Translations under genes and position numbers: made by a program
In this document: piece after piece, positions 1-9,369 of the stretch
How positions within the stretch are numbered: the first letter of the stretch is position 1
Layout: each line of letters opens with the position of its first letter
Source: Viscum album
Taxonomy: Eukaryota > Streptophyta > Magnoliopsida > Santalales > Viscaceae
Assembly (NCBI GenBank): GCA_963277665.1
Contig: OY728143.1
Location: forward strand, 1,117,300,110-1,117,364,109
Length of the DNA stretch: 64,000 nt
Direction of reading: 5' to 3'
Notes under the pieces: generated by a model
The model's database searches: none
The model's input: the letters and a program-made list of their open reading frames with translations, nothing else
Told to the model about the DNA's origin: nothing

Positions 1-1665
1 CATAATGTTTGTAATTGATCAGCTCATTCGAGTCCACTAACATTGATATATCATATTATGACACATCCTGGAAACCCCAATGTGTAAAAACTATCTAGAC
101 CAATGTTCATGTTATATCAACCACTAAATCGGATCAATCGTATCAACCAAATACCGCTAAAACACATAAAACTATTGGGAGACTGAAACAAGAAACCCAA
201 TGTCTCCCCAACATAAAATGTTTCTTTAAAATGCTTCCAACCAACATCTTATACTTTCCCAAGAAGAATTTTATTTCACCATGAAGAAGAAACATCATCA
301 TTTATAAGCATAGATGTATATTAAAACCGCTTTCAAAACTAATTTAACATATGAAAACTATTCTATTGAGGATGACTCCTCATTTGATTACATTATATCT
401 AACATTTGTAATTACATCCTTTAGGTCATTGTGACCACACCTCCTCTTTTAGAAGTTAACACAACAGCAGGATCCAATTTTTTTAATTTCCAAACCCAGT
501 ATTTCTATCACAGGATTATATTCCTTTGGGTAAAATACACATCAAGATTCTATGATCAGAATATATTAGAAATTGTTCCATAGTAATATAGTTTCACTAT
601 GTTCCAAGATAATGTATATCTTCTAAAAACTCATTGACATGGTGGGAATGATTCCCTCCATGATGGTGGCACTAGTGAAATCCTAAATCTGCCACCCATT
701 TCCCATAACACCTTGACACATCCCATCTTCATTTTTTCTATTTCATAGTATCATCATCAAGACCCAACTAGGATTTTCATGAATAAATAATGGATTTGAA
801 GTTAAATTCACTTATAACCTTTTAATGAATTATTATGTTTCAGATTACTAAGAACATGGATCTAAAGAGATAAAATATGAAACATGGGTCCCCCCCCCAT
901 TTAGATTCAATCTAAATAGTGCAACAATGGGAATCTACATCGTTACATGAGAGCATAAACAAGATAATTGAGGTTTCACGTTTCACTAAAAGGAAACCCC
1001 TATTATTTCCCTCCTTAACCAAGTATAATAGTTTTCTCTTATTAGGTAAAACCCCAAAGAATGAACTATGTCATTCTTATAAAATGGAATCATCCTGAAG
1101 AAACATTCAAAGGATTACCATGTCAAAAAAATCCCAATGATCATTAGGAAGGAATAACCAATTTCACCATATCCACCACATATCTCATAACCAATAGGGG
1201 GTTTAAGTGAAGAAATCTCCCAAAAATAAATGATATGGCTCTAGTCATGGTTCATGAGACTATATTCATTGTAATTTAGGTTTATAGAAAAAACCAAGTG
1301 TATCAATCCATCAAACTCCAAAAACCATACATATAATAAAATCCTTATCCCATCTGGTCCTCAAACCAAACCTAAATACCCAAGAATATACATAAGGATA
1401 ACCATGTTTAGAACTTGAATCCAAAACTAATGGCATAGATTTTTACAAAAAAAGTCCCATGAGATATTGTTAATAGAGTGAAATTAAACTATTTGGAATA
1501 AAGAATCACAACTTTTCCACTAAATTCAATAGTAATTCTCAAAGAAGATATTGAAGATCACGACTAAACATGGATACACCAAAACCCCCAAGCACTATGA
1601 ATATATAGAGAGATAACTCAAAAGGATAAGATCCCATATAAAAGGATACACCCAATATTCCTGAA
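1..1665. other. AT-rich flank without a recognisable gene
   Basis: No long reading frame, RNA gene or recognisable transposon domain is visible. The sequence is AT-rich with a short C run near 892. It is the left half of the tract into which the large Ogre-like element inserted, so it should be continuous with the sequence from 24217 onwards. It may be an old LTR or retrotransposon remnant, but nothing in it identifies a family. Confidence 0.6.
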
Positions 1666-1670
1666 ACCTC
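1666..1670. repeat. Target-site duplication, left copy (ACCTC)
   Basis: The five bases directly before the left LTR are ACCTC, and the same five bases follow the right LTR at 24212-24216. Integrases of Ty3/gypsy elements produce a 5-bp duplication, so this fixes both ends of the element and shows that the two LTRs belong to a single insertion. Confidence 0.93.
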
Positions 1671-2434
1671 TGTTTCGGTGAGGATGTGCGCCGGGTTTCT
1701 GTTCTGACGCTGTTCCTCCAGGACGCGTTCGCGCGTGCACCCGTCGACCCGAGGGGATAGGCGCGCGGCTTGTGGCCCCGCAGTCCCGCTTTCCAAAGGC
1801 GGGCGGCATCCGTCCCTTATTCAGGGGCGTCTGCTCCTTGATCGAAACTGGGATGATGGGATGTCGGCTCCTCCTTCCGTGGACGTCTCCTCGGAACTCG
1901 TCGCCTAATCCGGGTCTCCCTCATAGATTTAAGACGTGCTCGTGAATCTCGTTCCTGGCGCCATGTCTCCATGGACACCGGTTAATTACGCTGCTTCCGC
2001 CCGGACGCTCCAAGGAGTCTGGTCGGGGCAGCAACCTGCGGTGAGGAGACCGGGTGGCTCTGGGTGTTGGGGGCGTGCCTTAACACTGCGACTCTGCATG
2101 TCTACCTTCCGTCCCTAATTGGGCTTCTCGAAGGCATGATGGCCTGAAGCATCCCGCGCCGGGTGCGGGGAACTGTGTTACCTGAGGTTTTCCTCAGCTT
2201 CCCATGTTTAACACGGGGTATGCCGCGAGTTTAACGTCCAGCGGGGACGACATCGGACTGATCAACACGAGAAGTGGATCAGATGACAGAACCCCTTGCG
2301 GTGAACCTCCAACGCTGGGGCCAGCACATGGGCGGCTTCCCGAGTGAAGTGGAGTGGAATGAAATGGCATGAACCCACCGGGATGTGGCGGCCCGGGTAA
2401 GGATCAGGATGGATGATGGAGTGAAGAGCTTGGA

Positions 2435-2488
2435 CCCCGTAGGGGCTTCCTACGTACCGCGCGTTAGCGCGGATCAAAGTCAGTGTAG
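2435..2488. repeat. Double hairpin module, LTR copy 1
   Basis: A small hairpin, CCCC-GTA-GGGG (2435-2445), is followed by TTCCTACGTA, an inner stem CCGCGC-GTTA-GCGCGG, and the closing arm ending GTGTAG. The right LTR has the same unit at 22435-22488 with loop ATTA and closing arm GCGTAG. Other copies in the element keep the CTACGTA and ACGTAG borders but have different inner-stem sequences that still pair. Confidence 0.7.
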
Positions 2489-2810
2489 TTCGGATATACA
2501 GTTTAACATCATGCTGGACGTTGGCAAGCCGACTCACGAAGAGGTCGAGGCTGCCGAGCGGAGGATTGAACCGAACCACCTCGCACAGAGGGGGATGGAA
2601 CGGCCGGGTGGATCACAGTTTCACGTCATGCTGGACGCTGAAAGGAGAAAATAGAAAAAGGCAGTGGGGAAGCACAATGGAGATACACACGTGCAGTCTC
2701 CCACAGGGGCGGATTCATAGGTGAATCGACGCAAGTGTGAACCTGGGAGGGGTCCACTGATGGACGAACCGACGTGAATACGACCGGGACGACCAGGTGG
2801 TGGGCTTGAA

Positions 2811-2867
2811 CCTCGGAGAGGCTTCCTACGTACCCGGTTTAGGAGACAGGGATCAAAGTCCACGTAG
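2811..2867. repeat. Double hairpin module, LTR copy 2
   Basis: The leading hairpin is CCTC-GGA-GAGG (2811-2821). It is followed by CTACGTA, an inner stem that is nearly complete here (one mismatch) and perfect in the right LTR (CCCTGT...ACAGGG near 22831-22850), the conserved GATCAAAGTC linker and the arm CACGTAG ending at 2867. The stem letters differ from copy 1 while pairing is kept. Confidence 0.7.
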
Positions 2868-3005
2868 TTCATTCGGTTTGTGACACTCTACCCCCGTGGG
2901 CGAAGGCCACTCCAATCCCAACATCCCTGCAGAGACAAGAGGGTGGGGGCCACATCCAAACCGGGAGGACCCTGCGTGTGGGGCACGGGATCGGGTGATG
3001 CGGAT

Positions 3006-3311
3006 GGTTTAACGTCTTGCCAGACGAAGTACAGTTTAGCGTCATGTTGGACGAAGCGGACGGTTTAACGTCTTGCCGGACGAAGTACAGTTTAACGTCG
3101 TGTGTTGAGGATGAAGATTCTTGGCAGTTTAACGTCTTGCGGCGCGGACGTGGTGTAGTTTAGCGTCATGCAGGACGAATGCTGAATAGTTTAACGTCTT
3201 GTAGCTCGGACGATATGCTAGGCAGTTTAACGTCGTGCAGTTTGGACGTGGTACAGTTTAACGTCATGTTGGACGAAACACTTGGCAGTTTAACGTCTTG
3301 CAGCGTGGACG
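3006..3311. repeat. Array of ten GTTTAACGTC...GACG hairpin units in the LTR
   Basis: About ten units of the form AGTTTAACGTC, 6-12 variable bases, then GACG recur roughly every 30 bases. CGTC and GACG can pair as a short stem. Two loop types tend to alternate: a short ATG-type loop (CGTCATGTTGGACG) and a longer TTG-type loop (CGTCTTGTAGCTCGGACG). The right LTR has the matching array at 23006-23311. Single units also occur at 2229, 2499 and 2615. A second array lies directly after pol at 12061-12307. On the minus strand the ATG-type units contain TGACG, a bZIP core, so a protein-binding role is an alternative to RNA structure. Confidence 0.85.
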
Positions 3312-3900
3312 AGTGTGATACCGCCGATGGGTCCGTGTCACTTCGCGCGAGCCTGGAGGGCCGCACGGGAAGACAACGCACGGTGCGGGCACCCGGGATG
3401 AAGATCATCGGGCGCCACGCAGGCGGGTACCCTCAGGGGGTCAAAGGGGGCGACCCCGGCGGATTGCGCGCAAAAGAGGAGCTTGGCGCGCAATACCGCG
3501 GGTCGGCGCGCAAATGGGCGGGCTGGCGTGCAATTGGGCCAGCGCTTTGCTCGCGGAAGAGGGAGATTGGGCGCACCGGGCTTCGGATAGCGCGCGGGGG
3601 CAACGGCTCATTCTTTAACGAATGGCCACTTTGAAAGGGGGGGTGCGCGCAATCGGGCTGAATTGCGCGCACCCGGGGGCAATTGCGTGCAAGAGGCTTC
3701 TTTTGCGCGTGAAGGCCTTTGGGTGAAGATTTGTTCAAAGGAAAGGAGCCAAAGGGATTACGCGCGAAGGCGAACCCCGAGGCTTTCTTGCGCGAAAGAA
3801 AGGAGGTTACCTGAAGATCGGCATTGCGCGCGGAAGGGGTTGGATTGCACGAACGAGCGACTCTTCGAATTCCGGAATCCTTCAAAACGTCGGGGGTCGC

Positions 3901-3912
3901 CTTATATTTATA
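3901..3912 (-). promoter_or_regulatory. LTR TATA box (3' LTR copy)
   Basis: Read on the minus strand the sequence is TATAAATATAAG. It lies about 300 bp inside the U3 end of the LTR, the usual place for an LTR promoter. In this 3' LTR copy it would drive transcription outwards into the left flank. The working copy for the element is at 23904-23914. Confidence 0.7.
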
Positions 3913-4209
3913 GGCAACCCCGGGCGCGGAATCTGGTTCGCGGGCGCGCAATTTCCTTCGCGGGCGCGGAATCGGGCCCGGCGCGCAAGGGAATCGCGCG
4001 GGCCACGGGCGCGCAAAATTGCGCACCGGCCCAGCGCATTGCGCGCATCCCGGGAGGTTTGCGCGCGGCACTCCAACTTTGTGCGCGGGTCTCCAAAATT
4101 CCGCGCAAGGCCTCCGGGCCCTCCGAAACGTGCTTCTGACTCCAAATACGACCTCGCTTTCCGCATCCGGAGCTTTGTTTGGGAACAACGGACTTTTCCG
4201 GCGTCTACA

Positions 4210-4223
4210 AAAGCCCCCCCTCG
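4210..4223 (-). other. Polypurine tract (PPT) of the Ogre-like element
   Basis: Read on the minus strand, GAGGGGGGGCTTT directly precedes the TG that opens the 3' LTR. Such a purine run primes plus-strand DNA synthesis and is expected exactly here. Its position confirms that the element is oriented on the minus strand. Confidence 0.85.
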
Positions 4224-4391
4224 GAATCTGATCGGTGAGAGGTTGCAACGATCGGGTTCCGAGGGAGACGCCGGAATGCCGAAGTCCTGGGTGGCGCGGG
4301 ACTGTGGCGCGCAAAAAGGGCGTCGGGCGCGAAATTCGCTGTCTCGGTCGCGCAAAGCGCTTTCCGCGCAGCGCGGACACCCGGCCTCGCC

Positions 4392-4399
4392 TATAAATA
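4392..4399 (+). promoter_or_regulatory. TATA box of the antisense PMD gene
   Basis: A textbook plant TATA sequence, CTATAAATAGGGG, lies on the plus strand 290 bp upstream of the PMD start codon at 4683 and about 180 bp inside the element from the LTR edge. Transcription would be expected to begin near 4420-4430, giving a 5' untranslated region of about 250 nt. It is independent of the LTR promoter and points the opposite way. Confidence 0.7.
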
Positions 4400-7121
4400 G
4401 GGGCCCTGGGTCCCCCGCACCGTACACCGGCCTTCCGCGCGACAAGATTTCAAGATCTCGTGCGCGAAATTGCCCTTTCCGGCGCGGAATTCACCCGTTC
4501 GTCGCGCAAACCCTTCCGGATTTCGGCTTTTTTTTGCGCGAACACCCGGGGTTTTACGCGACAGACTTCCCAATTGCGCGCCGTCCACTAGGATTGCGCG
4601 CCAACTCTCAAACTTCTCTACCAGCCTCTTCCGATTCCGCACGCCTCATCCCTTAACCCACACGACTCCCAGAGCTTCTGAGATGGCCGCGAATCAAGGG
4701 AATGAGGGGGATGCCGCCATTTGCAGAGCTGAGATGGCGGCGAACGAGGAGGTCTACGGAGCCAAGGAGATTGTTTCCAACAATCAATCCTTGTTCGACT
4801 TGCTGACGCCAGCCCAGAAGAAATATCCGATGTCGGACAACCTGCCGATCTGGAACTTTGGCATCCTAGATGAGGTTCTGGTGCCAGGGTTCGAGGTTGA
4901 TGCGCCACGGACCTGAGTGACTCGGGAGGACGAGCTTCCCCGCTATAACATCACCAACAATGGGAATCCTGCCAGGGAGACCAGGCACTTAGATGTCTAT
5001 GTCCTGAACCCGAGGACGCGAACCATCGTCGGGAGTGAGCCTACTGCGGAGAACTCTCCAGCCCTCTACTCGAGCACATATCGCCAGAGTGTCACTGACG
5101 ACACCAAGGGCTGGCTGAAGGACTGGGACTTGCGGTCTGGGGGCAATTTCACCAGTGAATGGGCCTGGGCGTTCTGGGTACGCCACACCTGCGATCACTT
5201 CGCGGAAAAGCTGCAGTACATCAGCCTGTTTGAGGCGGTGTGGACGTCGCAGTTCCACTTCTACCAGCAGTCCGAGCTCGGGCCGGAGCTGTTCACCCGC
5301 TGGTCCCCGGATACCAACACCTTCCATCTTCACCATGGGGAGGTTAGCATCGGTCTCTGGGACATCCACTGCATCGGAGGTATACCGCTGGAGGGTTACC
5401 AATACGATGAGTTCCTGCCTCCGAAGAACACCTCGGACGACAGGTCACGGACTCCCATTCTGACATGGCATCTACTGGACCTGGCTACGCAGCGGCTCGG
5501 GATCAAGGACTTCCACAAGGACATAGCCTACAAGGAGTGGTTCGGCCAGTTCTTGGAGCATGACCCAGCGGTCAAGATGCCAGGAAGGGGGAAGCGGTGC
5601 CCGACTGCGGCTCAGAGGAGCCGGAACGGGTCGTACTGGCGGGTCCTGGAGACGGGCGACTACCGCTCATGGGGGTACCGCGTCATCGAGGCCCGGGACC
5701 CAAATGTCCGGTACGCAGCGTTCCTGGCTGCCTTTCTGAGTGGGTGGCTCCTGCCAGTGCGGGACGCGAGAATGGGCGTCTGCCCGGCGACACTGGCGAT
5801 GGCGGGCACCATGACCGCCAACAAAAGATACAACCTCGGGGTCCCGGTGCTGGCTAAGTTGTACGCCATCCTGGGACGCATCTCGCGAGGGGGGTCACCA
5901 CGAAGGATCTGTGGGCCCTTTCAATTCTTCCACGGCTGGGTGGCTGCTCACCTTGGTGGGTACACGTTTCCAAATGCCATCATTCCTCCGGGCAACGGCC
6001 TGCAACCCTCCCTGCTGAACATCGCGGGGGTCGCTCCGATGACCCTAAATGAGGAGGGCGTGAGGATTCGGATTGGCAATCACGCCAATTTCAACTTCAG
6101 CCCGTTCCCCACTCCCGTTGGCCAGATGATCGACAATGGGCAGGGTCCGCTGGAGCAGCACGAATACTTCCTGAACATGCGTGGCGGGGTGCTCGTGGCT
6201 CGGATCGACGGGAAGGGGATCTGCGAGCCCTACGTGCCAACCCGGTTCGCCAGGCAGTTCGGGTGCCTTCAACGGATGCCGAAGAGGGTATTCACTGCTG
6301 TCCGGGAGGAGACGAACCCTTGCGTCCTTCGCCAGATGTGGCTAATGTTCGCCGCTTTCGGCTCTGGCGAGGTCATCACTCTCCCTCCTACCGGGGTCGA
6401 CGCAGGCTTGGCAACCGAGTACGCTGAACACTGGGCCATCGCGTACCCCGAGGGGCTTCTACGGAAACCAGTTCGGCGGCTCGAGGTCACCCGTGCGGAG
6501 ACCGGGCTTCAAGGAAGGAGGTGAGGCGCCGTTACGCGGGGGAGAACGGAGGCGCGCCAAGCAGTGGAGCCGGCGCGAGCAGGGACTTCGGCGGCGGGCA
6601 CATCGCAGGCTGCCGCCACGACCTCGGCGCCCAGAGAGGGGGCACGTGCGGTGGTCGAAGAGAGGCCCGGGAAGCAGGTAAGGCGTCTGCTCGAACCCTC
6701 CCACGATGCAGTCTTCCCAGCGCTGTGGTCGGCCTGGATGACCCTGCGGTAGTCACTGGGGACTGAAATCATCTGGCAGAAGATAACCAGCGAAGGAATC
6801 CATCTGCCAGAGGTCGGGCGCCTTCAGGTCGCCGACAGGGTGAACTTACACCGGCGGTATGCGTATCTGACGGCCATGGATGAGTACGCACGCCAACATG
6901 GTCAGCGTGCGAATCCGTCCCTTCTGGTGAAGGTGATGCTCGGTCTAGAGCCTGCTCCAGAACAGATGCCGCCGGAGGAAGATGATAGTAACGACGACTC
7001 CGAGGAAGAGGAGGAGACAGGGGAGGATGAAGGCTCCGAGGGAAGGTCCCATCAGGGGAGCCCACGGGAGAGCGACGAGGTGGCCGACTCTGGCAATATT
7101 GATATCACTGAGCTCCTCGAG

Positions 7122-7198
7122 GTCCGCTTCTATCCCTACTCAACCTGCTTCATCCATTCTCTTATGCAGCTTCTAACCCATTTCTTCACCTTCCTCAG
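7122..7198 (+). other. Intron 1 of the antisense PMD gene
   Basis: The intron is 77 bp, phase 0. It starts GTCCGC after GAG and ends in a pyrimidine-rich TTCACCTTCCTCAG. A branch-point-like TTCTAAC lies about 20 nt before the 3' end. Splicing joins the exon-1 frame ending at Glu to the next frame starting at Asp. Without splicing the frame stops at 7230-7232. The donor is weak, which lowers certainty. Confidence 0.65.
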
Positions 7199-7364
7199 GA
7201 TTGCACGGATGTTGGTCAGGCATCCTCAGTAGGAGTAGGAGAGGCGCCAACAGGACAAGGCGGGGGCCAGACGCCCATCATTGAATTGACAAGCGCTGAG
7301 GGGTCCCCTGCTGCTATTGCTCCTGCGGCGGCCGGGATAGCGGAAGATGACGCTTTGGATTCCT

Positions 7365-7436
7365 GTAAGTCTCCTTACCTTACTGTCAGTGCTTGCCGTT
7401 GACGTTCCGTGACTAACCACGGCATGCCCTACGCAG
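7365..7436 (+). other. Intron 2 of the antisense PMD gene
   Basis: The intron is 72 bp, phase 1, with a consensus donor GTAAGT at 7365, a branch-point-like TGACTAAC at about 7410-7417 and the acceptor GCAG at 7433-7436. Splicing joins a leftover T to TG, making one Leu codon, and continues directly into the 303-codon exon 3. Frame, phase, donor, branch point and acceptor all agree. Confidence 0.78.
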
Positions 7437-8347
7437 TGATCTCAACACTGGAGGCTCGTCGGGCTGCCGAACCCGGGCCATCCACGAGTGGACCGGTGGC
7501 AGACATGCCGCCTGCTCCGGAACAGACTTCTCACACCGAGCCGGCCCCACCAACTGCTGATCAAGGGGCTGCGGACGCCGGCGGTGCTGCCATCGGAGAG
7601 AGGTCGGGGGCTGAAGAGGGTGTCAACGCCGCTGGGGCGAGAGAAGAAGGTCGCCCAGATGTTGGGGAACCTATCCCCCGTGAGGACATCCCAGGGGCGG
7701 ACCCTGCAGCAGACCTGCTGGCTGCCTTCCCTGCCTACCGGCCTGCCGACCCCGAGGAGATGGATGACTCGGACGCGGAGGCGGTCGAGGAGAGCCGGAT
7801 AACGCGCCGCAGGGGGTGGAAGTGCATCCAGCGCTTCCTCAAGCGAGACCCATCGGAGTGGCTGGGGCGCGTGGGATCCCTTCAAACCTGGCTGCGCTTC
7901 CTGTGTGCCGGGGGAGCTGATGCTCAACACCTCCATCTGACGGTCCGTGATTTCATGGCTGAAAAGATGCGCGAGAGCCGCCGGCGTGCCGACGTCGCAC
8001 AATGTCGGGACGTGTCGGAGAACACGCGGGCGCTCCTCGTGGCGGAGCAGGATGTTCGGCGCCTCGAAGGGCAGGCGGCAGAGAAGGAGGCCTACGTTGC
8101 AGCGTGCACTGAGCTTGTGGAGCAACTAACGGCCCAGCTGGTTGACGCCCAGGTACAGCTGACGGAGGCGGGCCAACAGATGGTCACACTTCAAGTCGAG
8201 CGGGAGCGTGCACAGGCCAGGATCGGCGAGCTGCGTGCTGCGACCGCCGACGAAGAGAGGGTGCGCAGAGAGCGAGAAGCAGCTCTGGAGGCCACCAGCC
8301 AAAGGGTAGCGGCGTTGGAAAAATTCATTCAGCACGCTAATCCCTAG

Positions 8348-9186
8348 GGGCTTTGTTTTTGCCACTCCCAGAACATTTTCTTCCGATACTCAATACTTCG
8401 ATCCATTTGTATGAACCAATATATTTATCTGCATCTTTTGGCTTAACATGCTCAACCACAATTCATTGTCTCGCGGGAGCGTTAACCAAGCTTCAGGCAT
8501 CCATAATTGGGCCTGGATTTCTAAAGAAAAGAGGGAGGTCATTCCTAGGAAAGGAGACCTCAGACCTAATCAATGTATCATCCCCCCAACTTGTTCCGAC
8601 ACACGAGCGGGACAATGCTAGGGGCGTTAAGATTTTATCCGAACATAGGGAAATGAGAAAGGGTGAATCGCGTGTCCCAAATTCAGAAATCCACGACGGT
8701 CGGCCTTCCAGGAAATGCCCAAGACGGCAAGCGGACAATGGATCAATCGACCATACTACTGCAATAGACGGACAGAAGGTCATCATTCATACTGCAGGAG
8801 GCGGATCACATGTCATCATCAATGCCGCTTTGGGGGTTCCTTCAGGCACAAGGGTGGAAATCCGGATCAACAGGGCATGCGAAGCGTGGGGCGAAGTGAT
8901 GATTTGTTCGGACAGAATCTAACACTCCCAAAATTGCGCCACCGTGGGGAAAGCGTATTAGGCGGATGCACTAATCTGGCCGTGAATTTCCCCAATTCTC
9001 AGACAGAACCTCTTTGACGAGGAAACTGTCGCTTCCCATCATTGCAATGGGGCATCCCGAGCTGAATCGGGGAGAATATCACAATCACACCACTCTACCA
9101 GAAGCTAGGCCAAACGACCGGCGACGAGGAGGGGCGGGACTTAGCGATCCCTGAGGCTGGACCCGAGTCGAGATGTCGGGGCATTC
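8348..9186. other. Spacer downstream of the PMD gene, with an unassigned 189-codon frame
   Basis: A plus-strand frame (8353-8922) opens six bases after the PMD stop. Its middle is Lys/Arg-rich and its C-terminal part has VIIHTAGGGSHVIINAAL, which I do not recognise. Its first part is probably the PMD 3' untranslated region. There are no introns, promoter or repeats to support it as a gene. The stretch to 9186 otherwise holds no recognisable gene. Confidence 0.35.
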
Positions 9187-9225
9187 CTACGTACTCCATC
9201 AGGCCGGAGATCAAGCCACACGTAG
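9159..9225. repeat. Double hairpin module, internal copy 3
   Basis: The leading stem is CCCGA (9162-9166) with TCGGG (9176-9180). The second hairpin runs 9187-9225 with CTACGTA, inner stem CTCC...GGAG, the GATCAAGCC linker and CACGTAG. The inner stem again differs from all other copies but pairs. It is followed by a GTTTTAACGTC...GACG unit. Confidence 0.7.
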
Positions 9226-9282
9226 TTCTGAGAGTGCAGTTTTAACGTCATGCGGGACGTAGAACCCCGTTTGGGGAGATCT

Positions 9283-9350
9283 TAGTTTAAGGTCATAGAG
9301 CTTGGACCGTAGGGGCAGATCTTAGTTTAAGGTCTTAGAGCTCGGACCAT
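9283..9350. repeat. Two GGTC/GACC variants of the small hairpin unit
   Basis: Two units read AGTTTAAGGTC ... GGACC, with GGTC at 9291-9294 pairing GACC at 9305-9308, and GGTC at 9331-9334 pairing GACC at 9345-9348. In the common unit the same positions are CGTC and GACG. Both arms therefore changed together, which favours a conserved stem over a simple sequence motif. Two more GGTC/GACC copies lie at 10300-10316 and 10333-10350. Confidence 0.7.
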
Positions 9351-9369
9351 AAGAACCTAAAAGTATGCC

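Larger units (their letters stand above)
1671..4209 (-). repeat. 3' LTR of the Ogre-like element (left copy)
   Basis: This 2539-bp LTR begins TGTTTCGG and ends CTACA on the plus strand, so on the element's own strand it has the usual TG...CA ends. It is collinear with 21671-24211 at an offset of almost exactly 20 kb. On the minus strand U3 is the segment 4209 to about 3913, TATA lies at 3901-3912, and the remaining 2.2 kb is R plus U5. It contains two hairpin modules (2435-2488 and 2811-2867), a ten-unit hairpin array (3006-3311) and a CpG-rich GCGCGCAA domain. Confidence 0.95.
3440..4640. promoter_or_regulatory. CpG-rich domain with many GCGCGCAA motifs spanning two divergent promoters
   Basis: Variants of GCGCGCAA / TTGCGCGC occur dozens of times, from inside the LTR, across the LTR/PPT boundary, and up to just before the PMD start codon. 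The motif continues on both sides of the LTR edge, so it is not simply an LTR repeat. Two TATA boxes lie in it: one on minus (3901-3912, the LTR promoter) and one on plus (4392-4399, the PMD gene promoter). Retention of so many CpGs in an otherwise methylation-decayed element is notable. A regulatory role is inferred from position. Confidence 0.55.
4683..8347 (+). pseudogene. Antisense PMD-protein gene carried by the retrotransposon, three exons, three in-frame stops
   Basis: The exons are 4683-7121, 7199-7364 and 7437-8347, totalling 3516 nt (1172 codons). Exon 1 encodes a plant mobile domain (PMD, 'aminotransferase-like'), recognised from the segment at about 5290-5420 with RWSPDTNTFHLHHGEVSIGL and GIPLEGYQYDEFLPP. 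An Ala/Arg-rich linker, an acidic Asp/Glu run (about 6969-7060), a Trp-rich segment (about 7805-7905) and a long C-terminal coiled coil (about 8020-8344) follow. In-frame stops sit at 4914-4916 (TGA), 6522-6524 (TGA) and 6750-6752 (TAG), while the frame stays open on both sides of each. The start ATG has GC after it, as plant starts often do. PMD proteins occur in plant genes of the MAIN/MAIL type and inside transposons. Their role in a retrotransposon is unknown. It converges with pol, so the two transcripts would run tail to tail. This copy is probably dead. Confidence 0.82.

Noticed and set aside
3006..3311. CRISPR-like array (short repeats at ~30-bp spacing)
   Set aside because: The units are imperfect, include their own pairing arms, and the 'spacers' are similar to one another. 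They lie in both LTRs of a plant retrotransposon, so a prokaryotic CRISPR array is excluded.
3433..4380. A 315-codon minus-strand open frame across the LTR edge
   Set aside because: It crosses the LTR/PPT boundary and its Arg/Pro/Ala composition follows from the GCGCGCAA repeats. The shifted frames of the same stretch are also open, as expected for CpG-rich sequence without stops.
4470..4682. An N-terminal extension of the PMD protein upstream of the ATG at 4683
   Set aside because: The frame is open, but it is Arg/Pro-rich repeat-derived sequence, begins only about 45 bases after the expected transcription start, and the ATG at 4683 has better context and begins ordinary protein sequence.
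6678..6839. An additional intron starting at the GTAAGG donor near 6678 that would remove the TAG at 6750
   Set aside because: The frame is continuous and protein-like on both sides of the TAG, no good acceptor with a pyrimidine tract was found in phase, and the other stops also look like point changes. It remains possible, but the simpler reading is a premature stop.
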